Below, piece by piece: positions 6,546 through 17,239 of a stretch of DNA of 64,000 nt. The first letter of the stretch is position 1. Each line of letters starts with the position of its first letter. Source of the DNA: Brevundimonas poindexterae. Its GTDB lineage: Bacteria > Pseudomonadota > Alphaproteobacteria > Caulobacterales > Caulobacteraceae. Under the pieces are notes generated by a model. It worked only from the letters and a program-made list of their open reading frames with translations. It was not told the DNA's origin and ran no database searches. The translations under genes were made by a program, and so were the position numbers. Where the stretch lies: positions 496,001 to 560,000 of the forward strand of contig NZ_JAIVLL010000002.1 in assembly GCF_020524625.1 (NCBI RefSeq), given 5' to 3'.

Positions 6546-8042
6546 TCAGCGTGCTCCCTGACGGGTACCGGCGGCCGACAGGCCATAGCCCGGCTGACCC
6601 AGTTCAAAGTCGGAGACCGGCTGATAGGCCGGGTCGAAGCGATCAAAGGCCAGGCCCCCGTCCACGAACACCTGATCGGCGCGGGCATAGATCGAGAAGG
6701 GATCGGCGCTCCAGATCACCACATCGGCGCGCTTGCCGGGGGTCAGCGAGCCGGTCTGGTCGTCGATGCCGATGGCGCGCGCGGCGTTCAGCGTGATCCA
6801 GCTGATGGCGTGCTCCTCGCTGATGTCCATCCCGGCGCGGCGACCGGCAGCCAGCGCCGCGGCGGCTTCCTGGTTGAGGCGCTGGATCAGCTCGGCGTCA
6901 TCCGAGTGGACGACGGCGCAGGAGCCTTCGGGCGCATCGACCAGGGCGACGTTCTCCTCGATCGCGTCGAGGCTCTCCATCTTGAAGCCCCACCAGCCGG
7001 TCCACATGGCCGCGCAGATGCCCTCGCGGGCCAACAGCGGCGCCACCTTGTAGGCCTCGGTCGCGTGGTGGAAGGTGGTGATGCGATAGCCGAACTCCTT
7101 CGACATATCGATCATCAGGGCCATCTCGTCCCCGCGATAGCAGTGGTTCTGGATCAGGATCGAGCCGTCCAGCACGCCCACCAGTGTCTCATGCTGCAGG
7201 TTGCGGGTCGGCGGCGAGCCCTCGCCCGTCTCGCGCCACTTGTCCCACTTCTGCTTGTAGTCCCGGGCGGCGATGAAGGCGGCGCGATAGCCGGCCATAT
7301 TGCCCATGCCGGTGGCCGGCGAGCGGCCGCGACCGCCATAGACGCGGCTGGGGTTCTCGCCGCAGGCCATCTTCACCGTATAGGGGGCGTCGGGGAACTT
7401 CATGCCCTGCATGGTGACCGAGGGCACATTGCGCAGGGTCACACCACGACCGCCAAACAGATTGGCCGAACCGGGCAGGATGTGGAGGGTGGTCACGCCG
7501 CCGGCGCGAGCGGTGTTGAAGCCCGGATCCTGCGGCCAGACCGAATGCTCGGCCCAGACCTCGGCGGTGTTGGGGTTGGTGGCCTCGTTGCCGTCGCTCA
7601 TCCCCTGCACGCCGGGGGACGGATAGACGCCGAGGTGGCTATGCACATCGATGATGCCCGGCGTCACATAGCGGCCGCGCGCATCGATCACCCGGTGCCC
7701 GCCCGGGACGGCCGTCGAGGCGTCACCGACCGCGGAGACCTTGCCGTCAGTCAGGATGACCACGCCGTTCTCGATCTTGCGGCCGTCACCGGTCAGCACC
7801 GTGGCGCCGACGATGGCCAGGTTCTCGCGCGGCAGGCCGCGATAGGTCGAGGGATAGGGGTCCGGATTGGCGGCGGCATCCATACCGGTCGGCAGGGCCC
7901 TGGCCTCGCGCGCGGGCGTGGCCTCGCCATTGCCGGAGGACGACCCCTCATCGGTCGTGGCACAGGCCGACAGGCCGAGCGTGGCCGCCAGAACAAGGGC
8001 GAGCGGCCCGGACGCGGACCCCCGCAGACGTGATGTGAACAT
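6546..8042 (-). CDS. Amidohydrolase-family lipoprotein (imidazolonepropionase-like)
   Basis: The 498-residue protein starts MFTSRLRG and has a lipobox LSAC at its signal-peptide cleavage site, so it is probably a periplasmic, membrane-anchored lipoprotein. The metal centre is complete: HSH in GIIDVHSHLG (about residue 131), then NHCYRGDE, FHHATEAYK and VVHSDD. The C-terminal strand GSLTPGKRADVVIW closes the beta-sandwich. Family members hydrolyse dipeptides, cyclic imides or toxins; the substrate is unknown. It forms an operon with the ligand-free paralogue downstream. An earlier in-frame ATG at 8075 would add 11 residues ahead of the signal peptide and is less likely. Confidence 0.9.
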   Translation of the reverse strand: MFTSRLRGSASGPLALVLAATLGLSACATTDEGSSSGNGEATPAREARALPTGMDAAANPDPYPSTYRGLPRENLAIVGATVLTGDGRKIENGVVILTDGKVSAVGDASTAVPGGHRVIDARGRYVTPGIIDVHSHLGVYPSPGVQGMSDGNEATNPNTAEVWAEHSVWPQDPGFNTARAGGVTTLHILPGSANLFGGRGVTLRNVPSVTMQGMKFPDAPYTVKMACGENPSRVYGGRGRSPATGMGNMAGYRAAFIAARDYKQKWDKWRETGEGSPPTRNLQHETLVGVLDGSILIQNHCYRGDEMALMIDMSKEFGYRITTFHHATEAYKVAPLLAREGICAAMWTGWWGFKMESLDAIEENVALVDAPEGSCAVVHSDDAELIQRLNQEAAAALAAGRRAGMDISEEHAISWITLNAARAIGIDDQTGSLTPGKRADVVIWSADPFSIYARADQVFVDGGLAFDRFDPAYQPVSDFELGQPGYGLSAAGTRQGAR

Positions 8043-8145
8043 GGTGGTCAGCTCCCCAGTCAACCGGATCGTCACGCGCCCCGGGCAGGGCGAGCGAAGA
8101 CGCGATTACAAGAGGCTTCCGCTCGCCGCGTCAAAGCCCGATTCA

Positions 8146-8424
8146 TTACAAAGCTGTAAGGCGCTCCCGGACTTCATCGTCGTCGAGGCCGTCGACCTCC
8201 AGCCGCTTGATCCGGCTGCGGTCCCCCTGCACGAGAGAGACAGCACGACGCGGGACACCCAGGGCGTCGGCGACCAGACGGACGAGCGCCTCATTGGCCT
8301 TGCCCTCGACCGGGCGGGCGCGGACCCGCACCTTGAGCACGGGCCGCCCCTCCGGATCGCTGTCCCAGCCGTCCAGTCGATCCTGCGCCGCCCCGGGTGT
8401 GAGCTTCACGAATAGGCGAGCCAT
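8146..8424 (-). CDS. DUF167 family protein (YggU-like)
   Basis: The 92-residue protein shows the DUF167 pattern: LFVKLTPGAAQD strand, LKVRVRARPVEGKANEALVRLVA, and VSLVQGDRSRIKRLEV. The family is small, cytosolic and of unknown function; it is often encoded next to yggT, but yggT here is far away at 30513. ATG 8424 overlaps the stop of a possible 24-codon reading frame just upstream (TGATG). Confidence 0.88.
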   Translation of the reverse strand: MARLFVKLTPGAAQDRLDGWDSDPEGRPVLKVRVRARPVEGKANEALVRLVADALGVPRRAVSLVQGDRSRIKRLEVDGLDDDEVRERLTAL

Positions 8425-8572
8425 CAGGCCAGCGTCAGGGCGACCAGCCCGCCCCCGGCGCACAGTTTCTCCGGCTGATCTTCGCTCTCGATGGTCACGA
8501 GTGGCGTCCTTCAACGAGAAAGGGGCGCGGGTCCGTGACGCCGCGCCCCCTGCCTTCAGTCTGCAGACCGGA

Positions 8573-9502
8573 TCAGCCCAGCGCCGCCATCAGTTCGGGC
8601 ACGGCGATCTTGTAGTCCGCGACCAGGCCATAGTCGGCGACCTGGAAGATCGGGGCATCGGGATCCTTGTTGATCGCGACGATGATCTTGGAGTCCTTCA
8701 TGCCGGCCAGGTGCTGGATGGCGCCCGAAATGCCGATGGCGATGTAGAGCTCGGGGGCGACCACCTTGCCGGTCTGGCCGACCTGATAATCGTTCGGGGC
8801 ATAGCCGGCATCCACGGCGGCGCGCGAGGCGCCGACGGCGGCGCCCAGCTTGTCCGCCAGCGGATCCATGACCGCGTGGAACTCCTCGGAGGAGCCGAGG
8901 GCCCGGCCGCCGGAGACGACGATCTTGGCCGCACCCAGTTCCGGACGATCCGACTTGACCATCTCCTCCGAGACGAAGGTCGTCTTCGGAGCATCACCAC
9001 CGGTGACGGACTCGACCGGGGCCGAGCCGCCTTCTTCCGCGGAATCGAAGCCGGTCGGACGCACGGTGATCACCTTCTTCGCATCGGACGACTGCACCGT
9101 CTCCAGCGCATTGCCGGCATAGATGGGGCGCACGAAGGTATCGGGCGACACGACCTCGATGATGTCCGAGATCGGGGCGACATCCAGCTTGGCGGCGATG
9201 CGCGGGGCGAAATTCTTGCCGTCCGTGGTGGCCGGGGCGAGGATGGCGTCATAGCCGTCCGCCAGCGGCAGGACGGTGGCCTCGACGGCCTCGGCCAGCA
9301 CCTTGCCCAGACCGGCGCTCTCGGCCAGCAGGACCTTGCGCACGCCCTTGATCTTCGCGGCCGCATCGGCCGCGCCCTTGGCGCCTTCGCCCACGACCAG
9401 GATGTCGATGTCGCCGCCGATCTTCGCGGCAGCGGTCACGGTCTTATGGGTGGTGTCCCGGACGGTCGCGCCGTCGTGGTCCGCAATGACGAGAACGGCC
9501 AT
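8573..9502 (-). CDS. etfA: Electron transfer flavoprotein subunit alpha
   Basis: This 309-residue protein is the FAD-binding alpha subunit of the EtfAB heterodimer, which collects electrons from acyl-CoA dehydrogenases and passes them to ETF:quinone oxidoreductase. The FAD site is visible in the C-terminal half: [35 protein letters not shown] and [18 protein letters not shown]. Length is typical. Its ATG overlaps the etfB stop by one base (TGATG), so the two subunits are made together. The glutaryl-CoA dehydrogenase at 62049 would be a natural electron donor. Confidence 0.97.
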   Translation of the reverse strand: MAVLVIADHDGATVRDTTHKTVTAAAKIGGDIDILVVGEGAKGAADAAAKIKGVRKVLLAESAGLGKVLAEAVEATVLPLADGYDAILAPATTDGKNFAPRIAAKLDVAPISDIIEVVSPDTFVRPIYAGNALETVQSSDAKKVITVRPTGFDSAEEGGSAPVESVTGGDAPKTTFVSEEMVKSDRPELGAAKIVVSGGRALGSSEEFHAVMDPLADKLGAAVGASRAAVDAGYAPNDYQVGQTGKVVAPELYIAIGISGAIQHLAGMKDSKIIVAINKDPDAPIFQVADYGLVADYKIAVPELMAALG

Positions 9503-10266
9503 CAGATGACTCCCTTGGACTTGAGCTTGGCAACCAGTTCGGCGGCGTCGGCCACCTTCTCACCCGCCTCGCGCTTGGGCGGCTCGGTGACCTTGATGAC
9601 CTTGAGGCGCGGCGCCGTATCGGTGCCGTAGTCGGCGACCGCCTTGGTGGCGATCTCCTTCTTCTTGGCCTTCATGATGTTGGGCAGCGAGGCATAGCGC
9701 GGCGTGTTGAGTCGTAGGTCGACGGTGATGACCGCCGGCAGGGCGACCTCGATCGTCTGCAGGCCGCCGTCGATTTCGCGCGTGACCTGGGCCTTGCCGT
9801 CCTTGATCTCGACCTTGGAGGCGAAGGTGGCCTGGGGCCAGTCCAGCAGGGCAGCCAGCATCTGGCCGACCGCATTGTTGTCGCCGTCGATGGCCTGTTT
9901 GCCCATCAGCACCAGATCGGGCTTTTCCTCGTCGACCACGGCCTTGAGCACCTTGGCCACGGCCAGCGGCTCCAGATCCGTGTCGGACTGCACCAGGATG
10001 CCGCGGTCGGCGCCGATGGCCAGGGCGTTGCGGATCGTCTCCTGGGCCTGGGTCACGCCGACCGAGACGGCCACGATCTCCTCGGCCGTATTGGCCGCGT
10101 GATGCCCCTTGCCTTCCTTCAGGCGGACGGCCTCCTCGACGGCAATCTCGTCGAAGGGGTTCATGCTCATCTTGACGTTGGCCAGGTCGACACCGCTCTG
10201 GTCGGCCTTGACCCTGGCCTTGACGTTATAGTCGATCACCCGTTTGACAGGGACGAGAACCTTCAT
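9502..10266 (-). CDS. etfB: Electron transfer flavoprotein subunit beta
   Basis: The 254-residue AMP-binding beta subunit starts [10 protein letters not shown] and carries [17 protein letters not shown] and the recognition-loop region near [21 protein letters not shown], which docks onto acyl-CoA dehydrogenases. ATG 10266 is preferred over upstream in-frame codons that encode unrelated residues. A TTGACA box stands at 10332-10327 on the same strand, about 60 bases before the start, but its -10 partner is poor. It leads the etfBA operon. Confidence 0.97.
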   Translation of the reverse strand: MKVLVPVKRVIDYNVKARVKADQSGVDLANVKMSMNPFDEIAVEEAVRLKEGKGHHAANTAEEIVAVSVGVTQAQETIRNALAIGADRGILVQSDTDLEPLAVAKVLKAVVDEEKPDLVLMGKQAIDGDNNAVGQMLAALLDWPQATFASKVEIKDGKAQVTREIDGGLQTIEVALPAVITVDLRLNTPRYASLPNIMKAKKKEIATKAVADYGTDTAPRLKVIKVTEPPKREAGEKVADAAELVAKLKSKGVI

Positions 10267-10401
10267 GAGTCTATCCATTGAAACGCCGCAATATGTGGCG
10301 AGGGACATGGAACGGTCGAACCGGACTGTCAATGTAACGTGGGGTCAAGCTTTCTGCGGCAAAGGCGCCGCGCGCCCCTGTAATCGAGCCTTGAGGCCCC
10401 C

Positions 10402-10743
10402 ATGCGTCGCTTTCTGACCCTTCCGCGATTGGCCGCCCTGTTCTTTGGCGTGTTCGGGGTAATCGCCGCGGGCGTTCTGGTGTTCCATTTCTTCTGGGTG
10501 ACGCCGGGCGAGCGCTGCGAGGCCAGGGGCAACTGGTACGACATCGAGACCCGCACCTGCGCCACGCCCATCTATATTCCGGACATCACCGGCCGCCCGC
10601 CCGGCATGTCGCGGGCCGAGGCGTCGAAGGCCAAGGGGCAGGAGCTGGTCCAGCTGGAACGGCAGGTGGCGGCCGAAAGGCGTGCCCGCCAGGAAGCGAC
10701 CGACGCGGAACGGGCCCGCGTCCGGGCCCTGCAGGGCAAATAG
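10402..10743 (+). CDS. Small membrane-anchored protein of unknown function
   Basis: The 113 residues contain one N-terminal hydrophobic segment (about residues 10-32). A short extracytoplasmic stretch with two cysteines follows (GERCEARGNWYDIETRTCATP), then IYIPDITGRPPG, and a charged helical tail rich in Ala, Arg and Glu that could form a coiled coil. The cysteine pair could be a disulfide. It is divergent from etfBA and ends four bases before the stop of the cobalamin adenosyltransferase on the opposite strand. The family is not recognised. Confidence 0.75.
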   Translation: MRRFLTLPRLAALFFGVFGVIAAGVLVFHFFWVTPGERCEARGNWYDIETRTCATPIYIPDITGRPPGMSRAEASKAKGQELVQLERQVAAERRARQEATDAERARVRALQGK

Positions 10744-10746
10744 GCG

Positions 10747-11319
10747 TTAGCGCGTGGCGCCCGGGCGCCATTTGACGTCATCGGCGCCGTGGTGATTGGC
10801 GCGGCGACCGGCGACAAACAGGTGATCGGACAGCCGGTTCAGATAGCGAAGCGCGGCCGGCGTCACCGCCACCCCGGCCTCGACCAGGCGCACGGCGCAC
10901 CGTTCAGCCCGACGGCAGACCGTCCGGGCCAGATGCAGATGGGTCGACAGCGGTGATCCGCCCGGCAGGATGAAGCTGTCCAGCGGCTTCTGGCTCTCGT
11001 TCATCCAGTCGATTTCCTGCTCCAGACGCTCGACCTGGCTGTCGATGATGCGCAGGGCCTCCCACTCGGGAGGTGGGTCGAGCGGCGTCGCCAGATCGGC
11101 GCCCAGATCAAACAGTTCGTTCTGGATGCGGGCCAGCATGGCGTCGATCCGGTCGTTCTGGCCCGAGTTCAGACGGGCCAGGCCGATGACGGCATTCAGC
11201 TCATCGACCGCGCCATAAGCCTCGACCCGCAGGTCGGTCTTGGACACAGGCGCGCCATTGGCCAGACGGGTCTGACCCTCGTCGCCGGTACGGGTGTAGA
11301 TCTTGTTCAGAACGACCAT
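10747..11319 (-). CDS. Cob(I)yrinic acid a,c-diamide / cob(I)alamin adenosyltransferase (PduO type)
   Basis: The 190-residue enzyme transfers the adenosyl group of ATP to cob(I)alamin. Family signatures are the N-terminal IYTRTGDEGQTRL ATP-binding loop, YGAVDELNAVIG, and the C-terminal cluster CRRAER and YLNRLSDHLFVAGR. It is a cytosolic helical bundle that acts as a trimer. It starts three bases after the HIG1-like gene ends, so they are co-transcribed. It probably supplies adenosylcobalamin to an enzyme encoded elsewhere. Confidence 0.95.
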   Translation of the reverse strand: MVVLNKIYTRTGDEGQTRLANGAPVSKTDLRVEAYGAVDELNAVIGLARLNSGQNDRIDAMLARIQNELFDLGADLATPLDPPPEWEALRIIDSQVERLEQEIDWMNESQKPLDSFILPGGSPLSTHLHLARTVCRRAERCAVRLVEAGVAVTPAALRYLNRLSDHLFVAGRRANHHGADDVKWRPGATR

Positions 11320-11322
11320 GGC

Positions 11323-11529
11323 CTAGGCCCCGTGCGTGGATTTCCACCACATGGCAGCGACCAGCAGCACGACGGCCACGGCCTGAAGCGCGACCCGGAG
11401 ACGCATCAGATGGTTCGAGCGGCTGCGTGCCGCGTCCCCCGGCGTGAACAGCGCCTTGAGACCAAAGCCCAGGGTGATGGCGACCGCCGCGATGGCGCCG
11501 AGGATCAGGATGTCGACGATATTGCCCAT
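11323..11529 (-). CDS. HIG1-like twin-transmembrane protein
   Basis: The 68 residues hold two membrane helices (about 4-27 and 45-64) joined by a polar loop with the sequence RSNHLMRLRVALQ. This resembles the HIG1 signature, in which (Q)xLMRxRVxxQ precedes the second helix. HIG1 proteins associate with cytochrome oxidase in mitochondria and alphaproteobacteria. The pairing with a cobalamin adenosyltransferase is common in this group, but its meaning is unclear. Confidence 0.8.
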   Translation of the reverse strand: MGNIVDILILGAIAAVAITLGFGLKALFTPGDAARSRSNHLMRLRVALQAVAVVLLVAAMWWKSTHGA

Positions 11530-11596
11530 GCCGGCAACCTAGGCCCGCCGCCCCGCCCTGACCAGAGGGCCGGGCGGGGTGCGGCGTCAGCGCCGG

Positions 11597-12988
<1,392 letters not shown>

Positions 12989-13072
12989 GGGGATACCTTC
13001 GCGGCAGGGGCCTTTCGGCCGGTCACGGACAGGGGGCCGCTATAGACCGCACGGGCCGCCGGGGCAACAATC

Positions 13073-13092
13073 ATATAAGGATATCCTTATAT
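13073..13092. promoter_or_regulatory. Perfect 20-bp palindrome upstream of ahcY (SahR-like operator candidate)
   Basis: The arms ATATAAGGAT and ATCCTTATAT are exact reverse complements with no spacer, and they stand out as A+T-rich in a G+C-rich divergent spacer. The site lies 85 bases before ahcY and 72 before the aspartyl protease gene. ArsR-family SahR regulators, which sense S-adenosylhomocysteine, bind similar A+T-rich palindromes ahead of ahcY and methionine-cycle genes in proteobacteria. The assignment to SahR is inference. Confidence 0.7.
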
Positions 13093-13164
13093 CCCGCCCT
13101 CGCTTCCCGGCCCGTCCTGTGCCAGCCTCGGCTCCGGACACCGCTTTGGGAGGAGCGATCCGTC

Positions 13165-14091
13165 ATGAACAGAGCCGGGCTGTCACGCCGTCTGGTGCTG
13201 GCGGGATCTGCGGGTCTCGTCCTTCCCGGACTCGCCCTGGCCCAGGATCCCGTGCCGGCCGCCCCGGACCACTCCGGACGCGGCGTCGTCGAGGTCGAAA
13301 TCGACGGACAGCCGGGGCTTCGCTTTGCGCTGGACACGGCGGCCAGTGCCTCGGTGCTCTCGGCCGACATGGTCTCGCGCCTCGGCCTGACGGTCGGCGG
13401 CGAGATTGAAATGCACACCGTCGTCGGACGCGAGCGCGTGCCATGGGTCCGGGCCGGTGAGATCCGGAGCGGCGCCATGCACCGGCAGGGCGCCCGCCTG
13501 GCGCTGGGAGACCGTCGGGGCTTGCTGGGCCTCGACGGACTGCTGGGACTGGATTTGCTGGCCGGGCAACGGCTGGAGTTCCGCTTCCGCGGGCGACAGC
13601 GCGCCAGCATCGGCCGCCCCCGGATCGAGGAGCAGGGCTTTCTGGCCGCAGAGCGACCCCGCGTGCGCTTCACCCCGCCCGTCGTGCGCGAACCGGACGG
13701 AGTGGCCGAGGATCTCATGGTGGTCGACGCCCGCGTGCGGGGACGCCCTGTCCGCGCCGTCATCGACACCGGGGCCGAGGTCAGCCTGATCAACCCGGTT
13801 CTGGCCGCAGAGGCCGGCGCGCGCGATCTGGTCCTGCGCAATTCCGACACCGGACAGGCCGTACAATCCCCCACGGGACGCGCCACAGCGGCGCGGCCGA
13901 TGGTGGTGGATGCGGTGCGGCTGGGCGACATGGTGCTGGACCGGCTGGGCGTGCTGATGGGGGACTTCTACATCTTCCGTCACCTCGGGCTGGCGGATCG
14001 CCCCGCCATGCTGCTGGGCGTCGACGTTTTGGGGGTATTCAGTCGCGTCGTGATCGACCTGCATGACGGTGAACTGCTGATGGAAATCTAG
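13165..14091 (+). CDS. Tat-exported retropepsin-like aspartyl protease (two-domain)
   Basis: The 308-residue protein starts with a twin-arginine-like signal ([21 protein letters not shown]). It then shows two aspartyl-protease half-domains: the first has [11 protein letters not shown], the second [11 protein letters not shown]. This is the arrangement of bacterial pseudodimeric retropepsin-like proteases. The first catalytic motif is DTA rather than DTG. A location in the periplasm or outer face is inferred. It is divergent from ahcY, and no natural substrate is evident. Confidence 0.85.
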   Translation: MNRAGLSRRLVLAGSAGLVLPGLALAQDPVPAAPDHSGRGVVEVEIDGQPGLRFALDTAASASVLSADMVSRLGLTVGGEIEMHTVVGRERVPWVRAGEIRSGAMHRQGARLALGDRRGLLGLDGLLGLDLLAGQRLEFRFRGRQRASIGRPRIEEQGFLAAERPRVRFTPPVVREPDGVAEDLMVVDARVRGRPVRAVIDTGAEVSLINPVLAAEAGARDLVLRNSDTGQAVQSPTGRATAARPMVVDAVRLGDMVLDRLGVLMGDFYIFRHLGLADRPAMLLGVDVLGVFSRVVIDLHDGELLMEI

Positions 14092-14134
14092 CGGCCTCTT
14101 GCCCCGAGGCGCGGGTCGTCGCATCAAGCGCCCC

Positions 14135-15133
14135 ATGACCCGTGACCTCGCCATCCCCCGCCACGACTGGACCCTTGAAGAGGTCGAGGCCCTGTTCGAA
14201 CAGCCCTTCATGGAGCTGGTGTTCCGGGCCGCCGAGGTGCACCGCCGGACCTTTGACCCGTCGGAAATCCAGCTGAGCCGACTGCTGTCGATCAAGACCG
14301 GCGGCTGCGCCGAGAACTGCGGCTACTGCTCGCAGTCGGCCAGTTTCGACACGGGCCTCAAGGCCGAAAAGCTGATGGACACCCAGGCCGTGCTGGCCGA
14401 GGCCATGGCGGCCAAGGCCGGCGGCGCCGACCGGTTCTGTATGGGCGCAGCCTGGCGCGAGTTGAAGGACCGCGACACGCCGAAACTGGCGGCGATGATC
14501 TCGGGCGTGAAGGCGCTGGGGCTCGAGACCTGCGCGACACTGGGCATGCTGACCGCCGATCAGGCTCGCCAGCTCAAGGACGCGGGCCTCGACTATTACA
14601 ACCACAACCTTGACACGGGCCCGGACTACTATGCCGACGTCGTGACCACCCGGACCTGGCAGGACCGGCTGGAGACGCTGAAGCATGTGCGGGATGCGGG
14701 GATGAGCACCTGCTGCGGCGGCATCGTCGGCATGGGAGAGGCGCGGCGCGACCGCGCGGGCCTGCTGCATGCCCTGGCCACCCTGCCCGCCCATCCGGAC
14801 AGCCTGCCGGTCAATGCCCTGGTGCCCGTGACCGGCACGCCGCTGGGCGACCGGGTGAAGCGCGAGGGTGAGATCGACCCGATCGAATTCGTCCGCACGG
14901 TCGCCGTGGCCCGCCTCGTCTGCCCCCGCGCCATGGTGCGCCTGTCCGCCGGACGCGAGACCATGAGCCCCGAGATGCAGGCCCTGTGCTTCCTGGCCGG
15001 AGCCAACTCCATCTTCGTCGGCGACCGCCTGCTGACCACCGCCAACCCGGACGCCGACGCCGACACCCGGCTGTTCAATCAGCTGGACCTGCGGCCGATG
15101 ACACCGGAACGGGCCGGCGCGCCCCTCCAATGA
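14135..15133 (+). CDS. bioB: Biotin synthase
   Basis: The 332-residue radical SAM enzyme inserts sulfur into dethiobiotin. The 4Fe-4S cysteines are in [14 protein letters not shown], and the Cys residues and Arg that ligate the sacrificial 2Fe-2S cluster lie in [21 protein letters not shown] and [12 protein letters not shown]. The start at 14135 gives [12 protein letters not shown]; an in-frame ATG 36 bases upstream is less likely. The gene overlaps the next lipoprotein gene by four bases (ATGA). No other bio genes are adjacent. Confidence 0.97.
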   Translation: MTRDLAIPRHDWTLEEVEALFEQPFMELVFRAAEVHRRTFDPSEIQLSRLLSIKTGGCAENCGYCSQSASFDTGLKAEKLMDTQAVLAEAMAAKAGGADRFCMGAAWRELKDRDTPKLAAMISGVKALGLETCATLGMLTADQARQLKDAGLDYYNHNLDTGPDYYADVVTTRTWQDRLETLKHVRDAGMSTCCGGIVGMGEARRDRAGLLHALATLPAHPDSLPVNALVPVTGTPLGDRVKREGEIDPIEFVRTVAVARLVCPRAMVRLSAGRETMSPEMQALCFLAGANSIFVGDRLLTTANPDADADTRLFNQLDLRPMTPERAGAPLQ

Positions 15134-15771
15134 CTCCGGCCCGGGGGGCTCTGGCGCTCGTCTGTCTGGCGCTCGCAGCCTGCTCCGGACCTGCGGGCGA
15201 CGATCCGATAGCGACCGGGACGACCCTGCTGGAGGTTCGTCCGGCGACGGTGGCCGCCCCGGCAGGCGATCGCTCGGTGATCTACGGCGGCGAGGATGAT
15301 CCCCGCCTGACGTTCAGTGCGGGCTTCATGAAGCGCGTTGACCTCGGCAGGATCCAGCCGGTGTCCACCCTGTCGTGGGCCCCGGATTCGCGCAGCTTTT
15401 ACGTCAATGACTCCGGCAATGCCGCCTGGAGCGAGCTGCGGCTATGGCGCGTCGGAGGACGGCAGGTGGCGCAGGAATCCGCGACGGTTCGCGAGGCGGC
15501 CGTCGCCGACCTGGCCAGACGAAACACCTGCAGTTCGCCAGCGCCTGATGAGTATTCGACCCGGGCCCTCGGCTGGGGCGACCGTGGCAAGACCGCCTAT
15601 GTGCTCACGGGCGTGCGCCGCGTGGTGAACTGTTCGCCGGACATTCGCCAGGAAGAGCGGATCAGCGTGATCGAGGTCGAGACGGGCCAGGTCATTCAGT
15701 CGGCGGCCGTCGACGACGCGGTCCGCGAATGGCCGGCGCTCTCGGCAGTCTTGCGCAGACCGGCCCCGTAA
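15130..15771 (+). CDS. Lipoprotein of unknown function
   Basis: The 213-residue product begins [20 protein letters not shown], a lipoprotein signal with lipobox LAAC, so it is a periplasmic lipid-anchored protein. The body contains [16 protein letters not shown] and [16 protein letters not shown] strands that resemble WD40/TolB-like propeller blades. Too few repeats are present for a full propeller. ATG 15130 overlaps the bioB stop by four bases. Confidence 0.8.
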   Translation: MTPARGALALVCLALAACSGPAGDDPIATGTTLLEVRPATVAAPAGDRSVIYGGEDDPRLTFSAGFMKRVDLGRIQPVSTLSWAPDSRSFYVNDSGNAAWSELRLWRVGGRQVAQESATVREAAVADLARRNTCSSPAPDEYSTRALGWGDRGKTAYVLTGVRRVVNCSPDIRQEERISVIEVETGQVIQSAAVDDAVREWPALSAVLRRPAP

Positions 15772-15828
15772 CCGGCCCTTAAGCCCGGTGTGTCAGGACT
15801 GGCCCGACGACAGTTTCGGGAGACAGCC

Positions 15829-16164
15829 ATGTCGGGCGGCGGTGGCGGCGGTGGAACCCGCCAGACCTATATCCAGATCGGCACCTCGACAGCCAACTAC
15901 ACCCGCTCGGGCGGGCGTCGGGGCGTGCTGACGGTCGAGACCGGGCTGGATGTGGCCGATGCGGCCCTGCACACGCGTGCCGGACAGTCCGCGCCTCGCC
16001 TGCGCGCCGCCTACAACAGCGTGATCACGCGGGTGGCCGGCAGTCTGAGAGGCGATGCGCCGCCGGACGTCGAGCGGCTGGCGCGCGAGCTGCAGGCCGC
16101 GACCGACCAGACACTGGGCCAGTCCGGCGCACGGTTCCTGCTGGGCACAGTAATGGCCTACTGA
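15829..16164 (+). CDS. Uncharacterised 111-residue protein with N-terminal Gly run
   Basis: ATG 15829 has a GGGAGA site ahead. The protein starts with a seven-glycine run, followed by a polar TYIQIGTSTANYTRSGG segment and a helical C-terminal half. There is no signal peptide or membrane segment. It is not recognised. An in-frame ATG at 15790 would add 13 residues but lacks a ribosome site. Confidence 0.65.
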   Translation: MSGGGGGGGTRQTYIQIGTSTANYTRSGGRRGVLTVETGLDVADAALHTRAGQSAPRLRAAYNSVITRVAGSLRGDAPPDVERLARELQAATDQTLGQSGARFLLGTVMAY

Positions 16165-16170
16165 GGCCCC

Positions 16171-17145
16171 TCAGTCCTTCGTGGGATCACCCTGGGCTTC
16201 GTCGCCGTAGGTCAGGGCCAGGAAGACGTCCTCCAGATCCGGGTCTTCCGTCGAGATGTCGGCGATCGTCACCCCGGCCGCACGGACCGCCGCCAGCACC
16301 TGTTCCACCGATGAGCGCCCCTTGCGGTAGGTGACGGCAAAGCCGCCGCCTGACCGGGCGGTCACATCGAAGCCGTCGAGCACCGGGGGCGTCTCCAGCG
16401 GCGTCTCGGGCGTCACCACCACATTGCGCGTATCCAGCCGACGTAGCAGCTGGGGGGTGGGCTCGCACGCCACGACCTGGCCCCGGTTGACGATGGCGAT
16501 GGAGTCGCACAGCTCCTGCGCTTCCTCCAGATAGTGAGTGGTCAGCAGGATGGTCACACCCTCGGCGTTCAGCCGCCGCACATAGTCCCAGAGCTGGCGG
16601 CGCAGTTCGACATCCACACCGGCGGTCGGCTCATCCAGGATCAGCACAGGCGGGGCGTGCACCAGTGCCTTGGCCACCATCAGCCGCCGCTTCATCCCCC
16701 CCGACAGGGCCCGGACATAGGCATTGGCCTTGTCCGACAGGCCCAGCGCCGCCAGTAGGGCGTCGGACCGGCGCTCGTCGGCGGGCACGCCGTAGAAGCC
16801 GGCCTGGACCTCCAGCGCCTCTCGCGGCGTGAAGAACACGTCGGCGACGATTTCCTGCGGGACGACGCCGAGGGCGGCACGGGCATCGCGGGGCTGGGTG
16901 TCGATATCGCGCCCCCAGATCGAGACCTCGCCCGAGGTCTTCTTCACCACGCCGGCCAGAATGTTGATCAGCGTCGACTTGCCCGCCCCGTTCGGGCCCA
17001 GCAGGCCAAACATGGCCCCGCGCGGAATCTCGAGATCAATGCCCTTCAGCGCCTCCTTGGGCGGGGCCTTCTTCGACCCGGCGTAGGTCTTGGTCAGACC
17101 CCGGATACGGATGGCGGAGTCGGGTAGCGAGGAATCAGAAGTCAT
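16171..17145 (-). CDS. ABC transporter ATP-binding protein (drug/polysaccharide export type)
   Basis: The 324-residue protein has Walker A GLLGPNGAGKST (about residue 49), the signature LSGGMKRRLM, Walker B PPVLILDEPTAGVD and the H-loop TTHYLEEAQ, followed by a roughly 100-residue C-terminal extension. The order and the GVDVELR signature fit the ABC-2/NodI-YadG export group. No ABC-2 permease gene is adjacent, so its membrane partner must lie elsewhere. Confidence 0.92.
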   Translation of the reverse strand: MTSDSSLPDSAIRIRGLTKTYAGSKKAPPKEALKGIDLEIPRGAMFGLLGPNGAGKSTLINILAGVVKKTSGEVSIWGRDIDTQPRDARAALGVVPQEIVADVFFTPREALEVQAGFYGVPADERRSDALLAALGLSDKANAYVRALSGGMKRRLMVAKALVHAPPVLILDEPTAGVDVELRRQLWDYVRRLNAEGVTILLTTHYLEEAQELCDSIAIVNRGQVVACEPTPQLLRRLDTRNVVVTPETPLETPPVLDGFDVTARSGGGFAVTYRKGRSSVEQVLAAVRAAGVTIADISTEDPDLEDVFLALTYGDEAQGDPTKD

Positions 17146-17239
17146 GAGGTCCCGGGAGGCAAGATCAGGCGTTTGACGCCGATGGGCGCGCCGCATAGGT
17201 ATGCCTCGCCCGCCTCCGCGCCAAGATCAGGGTTCACAA

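Noticed and set aside
12989..13164. Riboswitch upstream of ahcY (SAH or SAM type)
   Set aside because: I could not fit the SAH riboswitch consensus; the perfect palindrome looks like a protein-binding site instead.
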